Assembly: GCA_964016985.1 (NCBI GenBank)
Contig: OZ024834.1
Coordinates: forward strand, 83,116,289 to 83,180,288
Reading direction: 5' to 3'
DNA length: 64,000 bases
Source of the DNA: Anodontia alba
Taxonomy: Eukaryota > Mollusca > Bivalvia > Lucinida > Lucinidae
Part shown: piece by piece, positions 47,378 through 61,130 of the stretch
Position numbering within the stretch: position 1 is the stretch's first letter
How the letters are laid out: every line of letters begins with the position of its first letter
Notes under the pieces: model-generated
What the model saw: the letters and a program-made list of their open reading frames with translations, nothing else
Databases searched by the model: none
What the model was told of the DNA's origin: nothing
Position numbers and translations under genes: made by a program

Positions 47378-47449
47378 TCATGCAAATTGTCTCCATTGGA
47401 CAGTCAAGTCCTTTCATGCAAATTGTCTCCATTGGACAGTCAAGTCCTC
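47378..47449. repeat. two-unit 36-bp direct repeat
   Basis: tcatgcaaattgtctccatt ggacagtcaagtcctt occurs twice in tandem, nearly identical, so the duplication is recent. Confidence 0.9.
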
Positions 47450-47740
47450 TCTTCTGTGAAAAATATCATCAATTTATCATCTGCTGAATTAGCCCAGAGA
47501 GTGGTAAATGTTAAGGAAGAATAATTAAATACCTGTATATCTAAACATATAATGCACAACACACAACCTATTCGTATATTGTCCTTTATACTATACCAAC
47601 AATCAACTGCACAGGAATAGCGTTACAGAAAAGCTGTGTGAAATGCATATTCTAATCTCAAAATAATTCACAAGCAATAAAGTCCCTTACCGAAAGAAAA
47701 TGCAAGAGATTTAGGAATGATGCACAATAAGATCAAGAGA

Positions 47741-49017
47741 TGATATAAGGACAAGTGCCTTTCTAGTAAGGAAATACTCAGATTGCCTATATTAGCAGTA
47801 AACATTCACTTTATTGTACCATGTGTTTACCAGTCATTTACCCACATGACATGCGTGCATGGTAAACATAACACCATAAATTATAGCTTTCATCACACAA
47901 AATATGTTTAAATCACAATGCTCTTTATCCAAAAGTAAAACGTGTCAATGAGATTTTATTCAAACTTCTAAAATGTTCGTAGATTAAGCTGGTATACTTT
48001 CCCAGTGTAAGTAGGAACGTTCACTAAAAATGTAATCCACAACATTGTGATAATACGTGCCACATTTTAGTATAACCGGATATTATCGCCACATATCACA
48101 TTCGTCTTTCGAGTCACTGTAAGCTTTGGCTTCTATTTCGACAACAGCCAAAAATAATGAGGTTGAAAATTACCATGTATACGACTGAACAGTCTGAACT
48201 CCGGGTTTGAGATTCGGTTATGCCACATAGATAATTCACGTTCTTGCAATTTACATTTAACAAGCTTTCTCCATGACAGCTTACTCGGAAAAATACTCTC
48301 CTTTAATATGTTTCTTATTCATCTAAACGGTTGTACTTTCAAAGTAAGCGACAACATCAGGAATATAACTAGCTGTTTTTTGGCACCATTCATAGAAAAA
48401 GAACAATAAAAGTTAAGTTTTCAGAAAAAAAAAATAGTCAAGATCGAACAAAAAAATTAAGTTTCAAAAAACAAAATTGTAAAGAATAATAAAAATCAAG
48501 TTTTAAGAAAAAAATAGACAAGGTGAAAACTGTCAAATTTCAAATCTTATCATAGAGCTGTAAGTTCATTCATTGTTTCTTCTGAGCACACATCAGTCCT
48601 TTGTATAACCTCTCTTAACAAACTCTAGTACTGATTTTCCAAAACTCCTGTCAATACTAAGATAAAATCAAATTCCCACATGTCACTTCCATGCACGAAG
48701 GTAAATGAAAATGGTTACCCTTGACCACATGGTAAAAACATGTAAAAACATAGTTACATCCTCAGTCCACAGCCTCGACGGCTCTGATGTTCTCAACTGT
48801 AAGGGTCGTCTCGAGGGTACGTTCTTTCTACACGGGTAACTTTTCTCTGTTGTACTATTGTTATATGTGTGGTGGTCCAAACTTTTCATAACAAAAAAAA
48901 TACAGTCTTTTAGCTGTCAAAAGGTCAGTTATAACCTGCTTTAATTATTAGGATATAAACAATGCTTCTTTGCTTTTTGGAGCTCTATTTGGAAATGTAA
49001 TATCAAAACCTGCCAGG
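47741..49017. other. duplicated non-coding segment covering the gap region
   Basis: 47741-47870 matches 540-665 and 47880-48106 matches 3606-3882. About 48107-49150 is the likely counterpart of the N gap. No gene is seen in it, only AT-rich sequence and A-runs. Confidence 0.65.
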
Positions 49018-49200
49018 TTTAACACTTCAAAAAAAATCTAATATGGCTGACTGGCGGCCATATTAGTCGACAGACCGGAATCGTTTTCAACTCGATCACA
49101 AACAGGTCACTAGAGTAACATCCCTGACAGGTTATGAAAAAGTCTGACCGATGAGGAGATATGATAACGAGTTGTTAACGGACGGACGTACGGACACCGG
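49018..49200. repeat. dispersed repeat R2 (aatatggc ... gacggacgtacgg)
   Basis: Starts acacttcaaaaaaaatctaa, holds a gactggcggccatattagtc palindrome, and ends gttaacggacggacgtacgg. A close copy is at 53684-53868, and its right end is at 4100-4145. Confidence 0.8.
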
Positions 49201-49231
49201 ACAATCCCCACTGTGAGATACGCTCTTCTGG

Positions 49232-50250
49232 CAGTTAAGGTTTGGCAAAATGCCGGCAAATATAAGATTTTTTTCATGTCGGTGGTATTTACACTGGCAA
49301 ATACTAGAAAATACCGGCAAATACTGGTCGATTAAATTTACCGCCCTGAAATTTACTTAATAATCTACACTTAACATTCATAGGGGTTCGTTTATACTGG
49401 TTTGTCGACTTAATATTCATACTAAAGTTTAACACAAGTATCAATTTATTTAATAGCTCATTTAATAAACATAATTTAGAACTTTTAATAGGAAAAAAAA
49501 AACAATAACCTGTTTCATACTTGCTAAAGTACTCATCAAGTAGCTTGTGGCTACGACTCCAATTATTATCATTTTTTTCTTTTCTTTTCACTTTGTTTTC
49601 CTTTCTTTTTCTCTTTTTTATTTATTTATTTTTTAATAAATAATATTTTCTTTTTCTTAAATAAATAAATAAATAATATACACAACTTATGTATAAAGCA
49701 GGAAATCATTTATGGCATTTTATTGTTTTCATCCTTTCCCCTTGCTATCCTGTCCTCCCTTGAATAAACGTTTTGTCTATTAGATGTTGTTTAAAAGTTT
49801 AGACAGTATGATCTTGCTAATTAAATGTCAATGGTCAGGCGCACAGGTGAAATTTACCTGTAATTTCTTACCTGTATTTTATTGCTATTGAGTTCAAGTT
49901 CAAATAATAAAAATGAATTTTAAAACTAAAGATACTTTATGTATATTTGAAATAATTTCAAAAATTTAGCTATTAGTTCATTTTTGGCTGTTTCAACATG
50001 CTAGAATTGTGAAATATTTTGTTCTTTACGGTGATAACCTTACATAAAAATTAACTTAAACATCTTAAGTCATTTAGTTTGATTATATATTACTTTAAGT
50101 CAACTTAGTTAAGATTTCTGTAGTATTTTAAAGCAAAAATGTTCAACTGGTATTTGTCAGTATTTGCCACTTTAAGAGTATTTTCTGGACTGGTAAATAC
50201 CAGTAAATACCACCAGTAAATACCCGGGTGGAATTTACCGCCTAATCTTG
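49232..50250. mobile_element. paralogue of the 1-kb inverted-repeat element
   Basis: Same terminal ladder of ggtatttac / gtaaatacc motifs at about 49240-49335 and 50145-50245, and the same AT-rich interior. The right arm has an extra gtaaatacc unit relative to the copy at 4215. Confidence 0.7.
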
Positions 50251-50351
50251 CCTAAAGTAGACCTCGAAACACCTAATGGTTAATTCTCTCATAAACAAGG
50301 TGATCACAAAGCAATGCTAGATAGGATATCTATAACAAAACAGACTTGTCA

Positions 50352-50385
50352 GAAAAAAAGGCTATATCCAGCTTTTATCCTTTGA
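50352..50385. other. uninserted site matching the Penelope insertion at 5361-8924
   Basis: Reads ctatatccagcttttatcct then ttgacacct, where the other unit has 3.56 kb of retroelement between ctatatccag and the T-run plus atccgttgacacc. Confidence 0.9.
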
Positions 50386-50529
50386 CACCTCTAGAATTCA
50401 CAAAACAACCATATCATTGTTTAACATCTCTTACCTAACGTAGGTCTCGAGGGATTTAAATCAGTCCGAGCCGACCCACCAAAACTGGTTGAAACGATCC
50501 AGACGGAAATGACCCAGGCCGAAATGACC

Positions 50530-51045
50530 CAGGTTTCACTTTCGACTGTTTTTCTTTTGCCTATTATGTAAGTTTAAGATATATTCAGTGAAGTTTGTTT
50601 AACAGAGTTGCCACCTTTTGCGGAAACAAATGCCAAAACTGCTTGCCATCTGATCCTTTTGTGGCTGCTTAATTATATTTGTCTGTCTTTCAATTTAGTG
50701 TTGGGAGCTTGATGTGAATCTTATTGTTTCAGTTCCTGAGTTCACTTATTTATCTATAAGATAAATACATATTTACATAAACAAATACTTGTACAAATTT
50801 ATTAATTGATTCAAGTCAATATGAGCGGCCACTAATACACATTTACTAATTGATTCAAGTCAATATTAGCAGCAACAAGTACACATTTATTAATTGATTC
50901 AAGTCATTATCAAAAGCAACTAATACACATTTATAATTTGATTTAAGTCAATATCAGCAGCAACTAATATACAATTATAAATTGATTCAAGTCAATATCA
51001 GCAGCAACAAATACACATTTATTATTTGATTTAAGTCAATATCAA
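50530..51045. repeat. R1 copy and 42-bp minisatellite, about 6 units
   Basis: R1 at about 50530-50765; minisatellite at 50790-51045 with units like ttaattgattcaagtcaata plus tcagcagcaactaatacaca. Paralogue of 9330-10280. Confidence 0.85.
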
Positions 51046-51105
51046 CTGCAAAACACATGTGCAGTTTGGAAATTTTCACTTATAGAACAGAACAGAACAG
51101 AGTAG

Positions 51106-51780
51106 TTGACTGAACAAAGCCGTTATCGTTGTTTTAGTAATGTAAGTCTTAAAAGTGATCTCAAAATGGATGAAATTATCTGTACAATGGGCAAAATATT
51201 TAAAAATGATAATTTAATCCATTGTTTGGTGTTAAAACAGAAATCATCACAGAAAACCAATCACAAAATCAGTTTTTTTTTTAAGGTAAACTCTCAACAG
51301 TTTGTCATGACACATTGTCCTCATCATAAACCACAAGCATTTGCTTGTTCAACAAGCGTTACTATTTTCAAAAATAAATTTTCTTTCAAAATATTAGTAA
51401 GAAATGATATATTCTTGGTTGGAAATAATCTCGATAAATACTGTTATGTTTTAAGAATATGGTCTTTCATTTTCATCCAACATGTCACGGGACAGAATTT
51501 TGTTCACAGTGCCAAAATACGATGTTTCCAAGATTTCAATCCGCTACGTATGATAAAGCTACATTATGTCACTCGAAAAACTAAAATGATATCCCAAATA
51601 TTGCATAACTTATTTCGCAATCATTGTCTGAAAGACTATCAAAACGACGAAAACTATATCAATTGCTGTCTGCTTCTTACAAGGTCGCTATTTTTTCTGT
51701 TTTCAGTGGTTCCCCAGTGCTTAAATTTTGCACCTTTCATGATAAAGAAGTCTGCCATTGCCAAAACCCAGTACATGTAA
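51106..51780 (+). other. 224-codon open frame of unknown status
   Basis: Longest frame outside the retroelements: starts MTEQSRYRCFSNVSLKSDLK and ends ATG-rich sequence before TAA. It is Lys/Asn/Phe-rich, as expected from AT-rich DNA; no domain, signal peptide or transmembrane pattern is recognised. The paralogous sequence at 10337-10980 is broken by indels and stops. Most likely fortuitous; a unit-specific exon cannot be excluded. Confidence 0.2.
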
Positions 51781-52494
51781 CAGACTGCGGATGAATTACC
51801 ATTATGTAAAGCACATACGCGGAAACAAAGATAATTCACAAGAAATCATAATACAGAAAATGGACTTCTATTTTCACCTAGATGAAAAGGAACTGGATAT
51901 TTGGATACTGGAGCTCTATTTGGAACTGTAATATCAAAACCTGCCAGGTTCCAGAGATCTGAGGCTTCGCTGAGTGCACATGCCATTTGTTGGTTTTGTC
52001 ATGAGATGACTCATATTTCATTGCAAAGACAGAACGAAATATACATGTTCCCATTACATACTTTCTGTTATCGTACAAATAATCAAGAGCAAATTGTACA
52101 TGCCATCTGGCTTAACTCAAGAAGTATAAATGATACTAATGACACTAAAAGCAGTGGTGTAAGAGAGAACCGTTAATTACATACAAACCGCAAATACTTA
52201 GATAAACTAACACAAAATGGACGACTTCATCCAGTTTATTCCTCAGCATTGTGTACTTCTGTCAGTATTGCAAAGTGCACAGCCTGATCTGGGCCTTTGC
52301 TGTTGGCATACACCATACGCGTTAAAATCCTGTATCAGCAAATTCACCCAAATGTGTTTATATTGACTTCAATTGCCCTCAACATATGCAGGTATACCTT
52401 TTCATTGGACCGACATGTTTGAAACTCCTTACATTCGTAATTCGCCGTTAGAGTATCAGCCGTAAAATGAGAAAATGTGCCTTCTGACACATAG

Positions 52495-52760
52495 GCCCAG
52501 CGAAGACTCAAATTAGCCTGCGCATCCAATCAGTCTTCGTTATTTTCACGAAGAAATTTTGGACCATTGCATCTCTGGCTATCAAAGCTGTGCCGTGAAG
52601 AGTCTGATAAGACTGCGCGAATGCTAGCATTCGTGCAATCTAATCAGAATCTTCACGAGGCATCTGGCATTCACGCAGTCTAATCAGAATCTTCACGGCG
52701 CACTTTTGGAAAGCGAATGATACAGAGTTTCTTTGTGTGGAAAATGAAAACTGATCAGAC
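52495..52760. repeat. H1 hairpin repeat, compound
   Basis: Includes a direct repeat of gcagtctaatcagaatcttc (about 52640-52660 and 52676-52696) within the palindromic frame, directly left of Penelope copy 15. Confidence 0.65.
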
Positions 52761-53680
52761 ATAAGGCGTTTTCGAAATTTTATCGCAGACACAGTGCTTT
52801 GTTAGGAAAATATAGCGTCAGTCTGAAAACACTTCTGCAACAAGGTATATCGGAACCCGAATTTTACGGTGACGTAGTGTACAGATTTAGAAAAAATGTA
52901 GGTAAATCTAAATTTTTCGGAGCAATTCAGAAAACTTATTAACCGTTATAAAAGAATTGGCTATAGCCTGGATATTATGCGGCAGACTGCATACCTAGTT
53001 GTCAACCCAATCATTGTTGATGGCTATGCTTCACTCTTTAATTGCACGACGGCAGTTCGGGCCTCAGACTCAATGACGGCCTCTTCGTAAAACTTTAACC
53101 AGTGGGTTGGGGCTTGACGATATGTCTTTGGCTTGGCCCGCCGTGGTTCAACTTTTGGTTTTCATTTACTCTGGCATACAGTAGAATTAGCCATGAATAC
53201 TTGTCTTTGTTTATTATAGTGATTAATTTGATTTTTATGTTTTCGCCTTGATGCATTGACTGAGTTGGGAGCCTTTATGCGAACCGAATTTTTATGTATT
53301 TCTTTATTAAGAGTAGCATCGGGACCCAGGGTGAAGTTAGCTAGCTGTACAAGTGCTTTAAATCCCCCGGTGGTTTGCTCTACCAACCGTTCTAAGGCGG
53401 TTGTCCCGGTGTTAGTCTTACTCCCTGTTGCTTTGTGGTTTATTCTACGAGGCGATTTGTTGTATGTCTTTCCATGTGTCATTTTGTTCTTGTGCTTTTC
53501 AGTCCTTTTAGTATTGCGATTACATCGCTTGGGGAATAGAGAGCTAATCTAAGTGCTTTTCGTACGTTTGTTCGGTTTGTGCTTGTTTAGATTTGTCTGT
53601 TTCCTCTTCCTCTTGCGGTCTGTGAAGGGCTGCGGTTTTGATTGTGGCACTCCCTGGACTTTTCTCTTACCCTTTTTTTA
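52761..53680 (+). mobile_element. Penelope-like element, 5'-truncated 0.92-kb copy 15
   Basis: Starts in the RT tail (KAFSKFYRRHSALL), with a one-base T insertion near 52912 that shifts the frame, then the tail end ASDSMTASS and the 3' region to ctcttacc plus T-run. It carries the best-preserved hairpin over the stop codon (53049-53144). Confidence 0.9.
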
Positions 53681-53683
53681 ACA

Positions 53684-53868
53684 CTTCAAAAAAAATTCTA
53701 ATATGGCTGTCTGGCGGCCATATTAGTCGACGGACCGGAATCGTTTTCAACTAGGTCGAAAACAGGTCACTAGTGTAACATCCCTGACAAGTTATGAAAA
53801 AGTCTGACCGATGGTCTCGGAGGAGATGCGATAACGAGTTGTTAACGGACGGACGTACGGACACCGGA
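53684..53868. repeat. dispersed repeat R2, second copy
   Basis: About 90 per cent identical to 49018-49200, directly following the 3' end of Penelope copy 15. Confidence 0.85.
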
Positions 53869-53879
53869 ATTATCAAATG

Positions 53880-54850
<971 letters not shown>

Positions 54851-55139
54851 AAAAAAAAGATAATTCACAAGAAGTCATAATACAGAAAACGGCCTTCTCA
54901 TTTCACCTTCATGAAAAAGAACTGATATGTGCTCTATGTAAATGTTATAAATATATAAAAAAAATATCAAGTTTTACCTTCTTTTTTACTTCATGCGCAA
55001 TACCACAAAACAATTAAACTGATGATGCGATCATCAGCTAGAAAGATAGTTTTAAACAAATGCAAGTCAATAATTTGAAAGCCGTCTAAAAGACCCCAGA
55101 CAGAAGATCGGGTTGAAGTTTCTACAAAGCTATTTTTTA

Positions 55140-55140
<1 letters not shown>

Positions 55141-55178
<38 letters not shown>

Positions 55179-56150
55179 ATTCTATTAATTAGTAACAAAA
55201 CCATTAATTAATGCATTTCATCAATTTCTCCAAGTGGTTATTGTAATGATAATGATAATGAAATCAGCAGCAACAACAGCAACAAATACTACTTCTAGTC
55301 AGCGATTAACCCTTAATATCAATTACTCTGGCTATAGCCTCAACTGGAGAATTTGCTCCCTCATTTTAGCCAGTGATAATGATAATGGTAGCAGAAGCAA
55401 CAAAAACAACAACTCCTACTACGAGTCAGGAATAAACCTTCATAACAACCGTATATATTATACCGACTGGAGCAGCTATTTCCTTATTTTAGCACTTCGA
55501 TGATGGTAATGATATTGGAGACAGCAGCAGCATAAGCAGCACCAGCAGCACCTAAGAGTCTTAGCAATATTGTTGCTGTTGTTATGAGGGGTAGTTTGAT
55601 AACTCGTAGAGGCATAAAATGGAGAAAAAATCTCTTAGGATAAGAACGTTATACTTAATTTATGAATACAAAAATACACACACAGAAAGTCCCGAAAAAA
55701 AAGGCGGAAACGGCTTAAATAGCTGATAGTACCAGTGCAACACAAAGTATTTTTCCTAGATGATCGGTTAAAAGAGCACAAAACAGGCTACAATATCATA
55801 CAAAAATCAAAAAATATCTCTTACGATAAGAAATTTATCTTAAATTTATGGATAAAAAAAAAGAAAGAAGCAGGAAAATCCCGAAAAATGTGGAAAATTG
55901 ATTAGGCTGTTGATAATACATGTGCAGGACAAAGTGTTAATCATACATGATTAAATCTAAAAATGAAAACCTAAGTTGAAAAGACAAGCTCAGCAGATCT
56001 GGACATCAAATATCCATTTCTGCTAATTAAAAAGTCAAGAACATATAAATAAAAAATATGATATCCACTACCGCAATACGACGACATTTTCATTCTCTAA
56101 CAGAAATATTTATTGATTTATTAATTCCATCGATTCCGCCCAGTGCTTAA
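55141..56150. repeat. (GT)n and CAG/CAA-rich block, paralogue of 11343-12830
   Basis: (GT)n at 55141-55179. The Ala/Thr/Asn-coding frames at 55234-55503 reflect agcaacaac runs. It has about one unit where the left copy has two. Confidence 0.75.
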
Positions 56151-56159
56151 ATTACAAAA

Positions 56160-57240
56160 AGTCTAGGGTTAAATGAAACAGCTTGAGTCCCCGTTCAGGT
56201 CTATTTCCCAGTATACACTCACAGACAATCGACCACCAGTGTGATCTCTCGTTGGTGAAAGATAGCTCGTTACGTTGCTTTTGATTGGTTCGAATGATCT
56301 GTCACATGTTCTGTCTGTTATGGTTTGTTTGCTCTTCTTCTTGGTATCATTGGTAGGCTATGTTCTGTAACTGCGTCTCTTTCTGAATATCTTCTATACT
56401 AGTTTTCTTGTTGCCTTGATAATGTACTCGTAGCAATAGATTTACCTGAGGCATACATATCTGTGACACGTAAACTTGTAGCGTTTCCAAGGTAATAACG
56501 GGTACTTTTGCCATGGAAATGGATTGTGCAAACGGATAATACTGACTATATTCATACAATACTGACATTGACACGACTGTCAACATGAGAGTTACCATTG
56601 TTTTCACGTTTGTTTTCTTTTTCTCGTGTTTTTTGTTGTTACTTTTCGTTGTTATTTTTTTTTTTTTTTTGTTGTTGTTGTTGTTTTTTTTTCTGTTTGT
56701 TTCATTTTTTTTTATCTTTTCTTTTTCTTTTTGTTTCACTATTTTTCACATTATTTGTCAGAGAAACTCAGACTTGATATTTGTGAATGATTCACGTGCA
56801 ATGCTAACTCTTTTCTCTGAAAAAAATATATATATATTAAAAATACGCAAAAAATCAATATATCCTCTGCTGCAGTTGCGATTAGCGTTTTAAGGAAACT
56901 TCCAGTCTGCAAACAGTGTCTCCCTTTGCAGAAAGTCTATAAAAGCTGTCAGTCGAATTCATCCACTGCAAGCTAGTTGTTTCAATTCCAGATTCATGTC
57001 GCTGTTTTTATCTGGCTCTATTTTATTGTCCTTTCGACAGCATTCGGAAAGACGCTTTTTTGCTTCGCGTTGTATTCTAAATGAAAAAAATGTTCTGATT
57101 GACCATGTCTAACCAGAAACCATTGGTCTTTTCTACTTCTTTGTTGGGTTTTGTTCTCAAATATTTATATTCCTAGTTAAGTGATCATTTAATCTAAGAA
57201 AATATTTGTTTACTTTTCTTTGCTGATTTTTAATTAACGA
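56160..57240. other. no gene seen; colinear with 14950-16180
   Basis: T-rich tract at about 56620-56740. The minus frame at 56347-56600 resembles 15227-15445 only through the duplication. Confidence 0.5.
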
Positions 57241-58140
57241 TCTTTCTTAACAAATATGCGAAAATGTCAGAAAATTTGAATGAGTAGAACTTGTTGAAAA
57301 CCTGCCTACAATTCATCTATCCTACCGAGTTCTGCATAATTTTCAGCAATCTTTACTATGGGAAAAAATGAAAATTTTCGATTTTTAAAACTAATGAATA
57401 AAATAAAACTTTTTTGTGCAAAAGTAGGTACGACAACTAGTTTTGCACGAGACCATGGCAAAAGTTTGCATTTACTTCCTATGTGTAAAGTGCCAGGCAA
57501 ACAACGACTTTCCGGAAGATGTCGAAAGAAGAGTAGATCACGGTTAGTGCTTCAGATATTCATACAGGTATGTAGATGGTTCTGTTCCAGACTGGTCTCT
57601 CTGGTTTAGATATTATAATAGACTGGTTTGTTCCAGATCTCAATGGACCGTTTGAGATCTCAAAAGACTGGTTCTGTTCACGATAACTGTCACTGTTTTA
57701 GATGTTCAAAATAAAAGACTGGTTATGTACAAGAATACTTTTAGTGTTTTAGATATTAATAGATGGGTACTGTTCCAGATTACTGCCAGTGTTTTAGATA
57801 TATTATGGGCTGGTTCTGTTCCAGATTTCCGTTACTGTTTAGAGGTCAACAGACTATTTTTTCTCCAGATTACTGTCAGTGTTATAAAGCTTAATGGACT
57901 GGTTGTTGAAGGTATTGTATCTGTCGCTAGAGAGGACTCCCCAGATTTGGACATATGAAGTAGGAAGTTTAGGACGACTCAGTTCATCTAATTTCGCCAT
58001 CTGCGGAATAAAGAGGTAAACGATATAAATATACTTTCAAGGGAAGCAACTCTGTTATATTAAAATTGTGTTTGGCCCCTTCTGACAAGGGAACAGAAAG
58101 TTGTTTTTTTTTTTCCTTTTTCAGAAGGGGACAGACGCCA
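57240..58140. repeat. intron-derived segment lacking exon 3, second copy
   Basis: Same arrangement as 16180-17600: aldo-keto reductase intron flank, then a ~50-bp minisatellite (about 57560-57915) in place of exon 3, then the opposite flank near 58070-58140. Confidence 0.6.
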
Positions 58141-58261
58141 AGGTGTAGTGCTGGGCGGCGTTGCAGCATTGATCAGAGTTCGAATGGCTCGAATGCGTAG
58201 AACCTGATAATCCTGCAAGAACATATCATATGTGTGATTAATTATCATTTTTTTACCTTAT

Positions 58262-58490
58262 GCTCACGTCATATGCGAAAACGTGTCTCCGAGCAGATGC
58301 TGACAGCGAATGTTCAGACCAGCCTGTGAATCGGCGCAGTCTTATCAGGGCCTTCAATGTTCACAAACGAAATCATTGGATACTATAGAATAATTCAGTA
58401 GATAGCAAATACCCAGATGATACATTGCGCACGTGCAGAATGATGTGAATCTATATTTTTTTGCGCAAGGTTTTAGCTTGAAGCGGCCAA
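58262..58490. mobile_element. MITE H3 copy
   Basis: Diverged from 36935-37171 and paralogous to 21455-21700. Ends gcttgaagcggcc. Confidence 0.6.
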
Positions 58491-58736
58491 TATATGTAAC
58501 TACCGTAATAACCCTAAGTATTGGGATAGATAGGCCTGTGCAAACAGAGAAGACCATGATCAAACGTCGCAGAACACAGCGTCTGATTAGGATCTACAAT
58601 GTTTGCTACATACACAGCAATATTTCAGAAACTTCAACAGGTAACAGACCTGACTATATCCATTTTTAGGACAATTATGGTAAGTAGATAAGGTTTCTCA
58701 ATACGTAGGCTGCAATTATTGCGAATGAATATATAC

Positions 58737-58876
58737 CTCTTCGTCAGTAAGTTTCCACCCTGTAGCTGCTCCCATGTTATCCTCCAGCTGAGCCATGGAT
58801 GAAACACCGATAATCACAGATGAAACTATGTCTTTCTGGATTAACCAGCGGAGAGCAACTTGTGGGACTGATTTCC
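58737..58876 (-). CDS. aldo-keto reductase B, exon 7
   Basis: GKSVPQVALRWLIQKD, VIIGVSSMAQLEDNMGA and WKLTDEE: same 140-base length, same acceptor and same gtatat donor as copy A, with a few conservative changes (Ile to Leu, Leu to Ile, Thr to Ala). Reading past the donor gives VYIHSQ and a stop at 58716, at the same codon as in copy A. The substitutions keep the frame, suggesting that both copies have been under constraint. Confidence 0.88.
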
Positions 58877-59046
58877 CTAAAACGAAGGAAACAGGAGATT
58901 TTAATGATTTTTGAGAACTGGATACACATTGATTTTGTTTTTTACCATATTTCACAAGGGAGACAACTTTTGTGACGTTCTGTAAGCTTTACTATTCGCC
59001 AAGGCCAAATTTTATATAAAAATAAATAAATAAATAAATAAAAGGT

Positions 59047-60410
59047 ATTGTCTTGTGGGCGATACAATATCTGTTGATCTGTATACAAAACCGACAGATA
59101 CACACCAGTATCTTCTACCCACAAGTTGCCACCCGAAACACTGCTGCAAAAATATTCCTTACAGCCTCGCACTTCGCCTCAGACGTATCTGCTCTGATTC
59201 GGACACCTTTGAATCTAGAGCAAGAGAACTGACTGACCACCTCTGCAAACGGGGTTATCAGAAACAGGAAATTTCACTTGCCATTGAGAGAGCACGGCAA
59301 CAAAAGAGAGAAGACTTAATTTCTTAAGGCTTAAATCCGAGTCAAACGTTCTCCCCTTCGTGTTGACATATCACCCAGACTTGCCAAAAGTGAGGAAAAT
59401 AATTAACAAACACTGGCCCATCATTGAGTCCTCCAGCACTTTGAGCGAGATCTTTACAGAAAGACCGACCATGGCTTACAGAAGACCCAAGAGTCTGCGG
59501 GATCTTCTTGTACGTGCCAAGCTCAAACCAGACATGCGTGATGATGAACCACTTGGGGAGACACGACCGTGCGGCAAAGCAAGATGCAAAACCTGCAAAA
59601 TGATAACCCCCACGCAGATCGCGAAGTCAGCGTCTGGGGCAATAATCAAACTTAGGTGCAACACCAGTTGATAGACAACCAATGTTGTCTACCTTATTAC
59701 ATGCACCAAGTGTGGAAAGCAATATGTTGGTGAAACCGGTGATCATGTGAACCAACGGATGAACGGCTACCGAGATGATTGGAAACACAAGCGGTTCGAG
59801 AGGTCTCCTGTCGCAGAACATTTCTGTTCAACGGAGCATGATTTCCTCAACCACGCCGCCCTTTGTTGCTTAGACCATAACCCGGAGTGGACAGATCGAA
59901 CCAGAAAAGCAAGTGAGAGCTATTGGATCCGACGTCTGAACACTCTACGGCCATATGGGATCAACAAGGGCGACCAGTAGAGGGAATCATCGTTCCTAAG
60001 TCAGGGCATGCGACAGCTCTTATGTGGTACGTTTTGTTCATATGATTTTACGCAAGTTGGGCCCATTTGCCTTATGTATTGGTGTAATACACTCAGTTTG
60101 GTGTATATCCCTTTTGGTGTAAGGTTTATGTGCATCGTATACATTGCGTATATGGACACAGCGGTGTTGATAGTAAAGATAAGCTTTATACGTTTTGAAG
60201 ATAAACTTTCTACTTTTTGCACGTTGTGTTTACGCGTATTGTTTACATTTCACATATGTCTAAACACGATCAGTTAAAAAGTCGCAGCGGGCTAGATAAC
60301 ATGGGCCCGAAAAGGGCATAATCTTTTATTCGTAAATTTTACATTTTTATGTCCTTTTTTTTAAAATAGAAAACCTCTGAAAAAGGCAAAAGCCGAAAGG
60401 CCTCAGGTAA
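59047..60410 (+). mobile_element. Penelope-like element with C-terminal GIY-YIG endonuclease, 5'-truncated
   Basis: Begins after an (AAAT)n tract with the end of an RT domain (VDLYTKPTDTHQYLLPTSCH, SLALRLRRICSD), then after a frameshift near 59330 YHPDLPKVRKIINKHWPI and FTERPTMAYRRPKSLRDLLV. The endonuclease follows: VVYLITCTKCGKQYVGETGD (about 59683-59742), NGYRDDWK, VAEHFCSTEHDF. Two stops (TGA TAG, 59669-59674) lie just before it. The 3' end has aaaaggcaaaagccgaaagg near 60385. Dead by these lesions and by loss of the RT core. It sits in intron 6 of copy B. Confidence 0.88.
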
Positions 60411-60536
60411 ACAAATTATTTGCACTGTTAATGATTAATTCTCAACATATAGTTTAACGCCTATCATTTCAGCATCCTTTCTGGATCCAGTGCTACCAAA
60501 AAGATTTTTTGTTAGATGTTATGCTCCTTTTCCCAA

Positions 60537-60539
<3 letters not shown>

Positions 60540-60596
<57 letters not shown>
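60540..60596. repeat. (AT)n microsatellite
   Basis: About 28 AT dinucleotides; Ile-Tyr frames over it are artefacts. Confidence 0.97.
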
Positions 60597-60597
<1 letters not shown>

Positions 60598-60680
60598 CTT
60601 CAGGACTCAAATTACATATTCATTTGTTAAATGTGGTTGTTCAATTTATTGTTTTCCTCACTCTCTCAACTCTGATATGT

Positions 60681-60750
60681 CGAAGTACGGATATCTCGAA
60701 GTGTTTCAGTGAGTCCCTTGGAATTCGAGATAACGGGAGTCGACTGTATG
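60681..60750. mobile_element. terminus of a Tigger-type DNA transposon
   Basis: gatatctcgaagtgtttcag and cgagataacgggagtcgactg match the style of pogo/Tigger inverted ends. No transposase nearby. Confidence 0.4.
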
Positions 60751-60779
60751 CTGTTTACTGTTTTCCCATGAATATATTT

Positions 60780-61130
60780 TTATGCCTTGGGTCCATTTCA
60801 GGCTCATTAGTTGAGCTGGTAAAGCAGAGATACTGTAAGTCAGATTGAGCTGAAACTTCATGGAAGGCATCGGAGTGACATAAATTCAGAACTGCTAAAA
60901 TTTTTCCATTCTGATACCCAAGATGGCCGCGTCAAACGACATTTACTCCCAAAGCAAAAGCTTGAAGGGAGGCATCGGAGCGACATAGAGATTAAGACGT
61001 GGCGGCCATCTTGTAAAAGGGAACGGAACGATTTTAGCAATTCTGAATATATATGTCACTCTGATGCCATAGCGGCTTTATTGGATATCGGAACGGAACG
61101 ATTTTAACAATTATAAATCTCTATGGAAAA
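60780..61130. repeat. SINE-like head and ATGGC satellite remnant
   Basis: A-box-like tagttgagctgg at 60808-60819, then satellite units in both orientations (inverted at about 60840-61000). Paralogue of 23370-23790. Confidence 0.5.
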
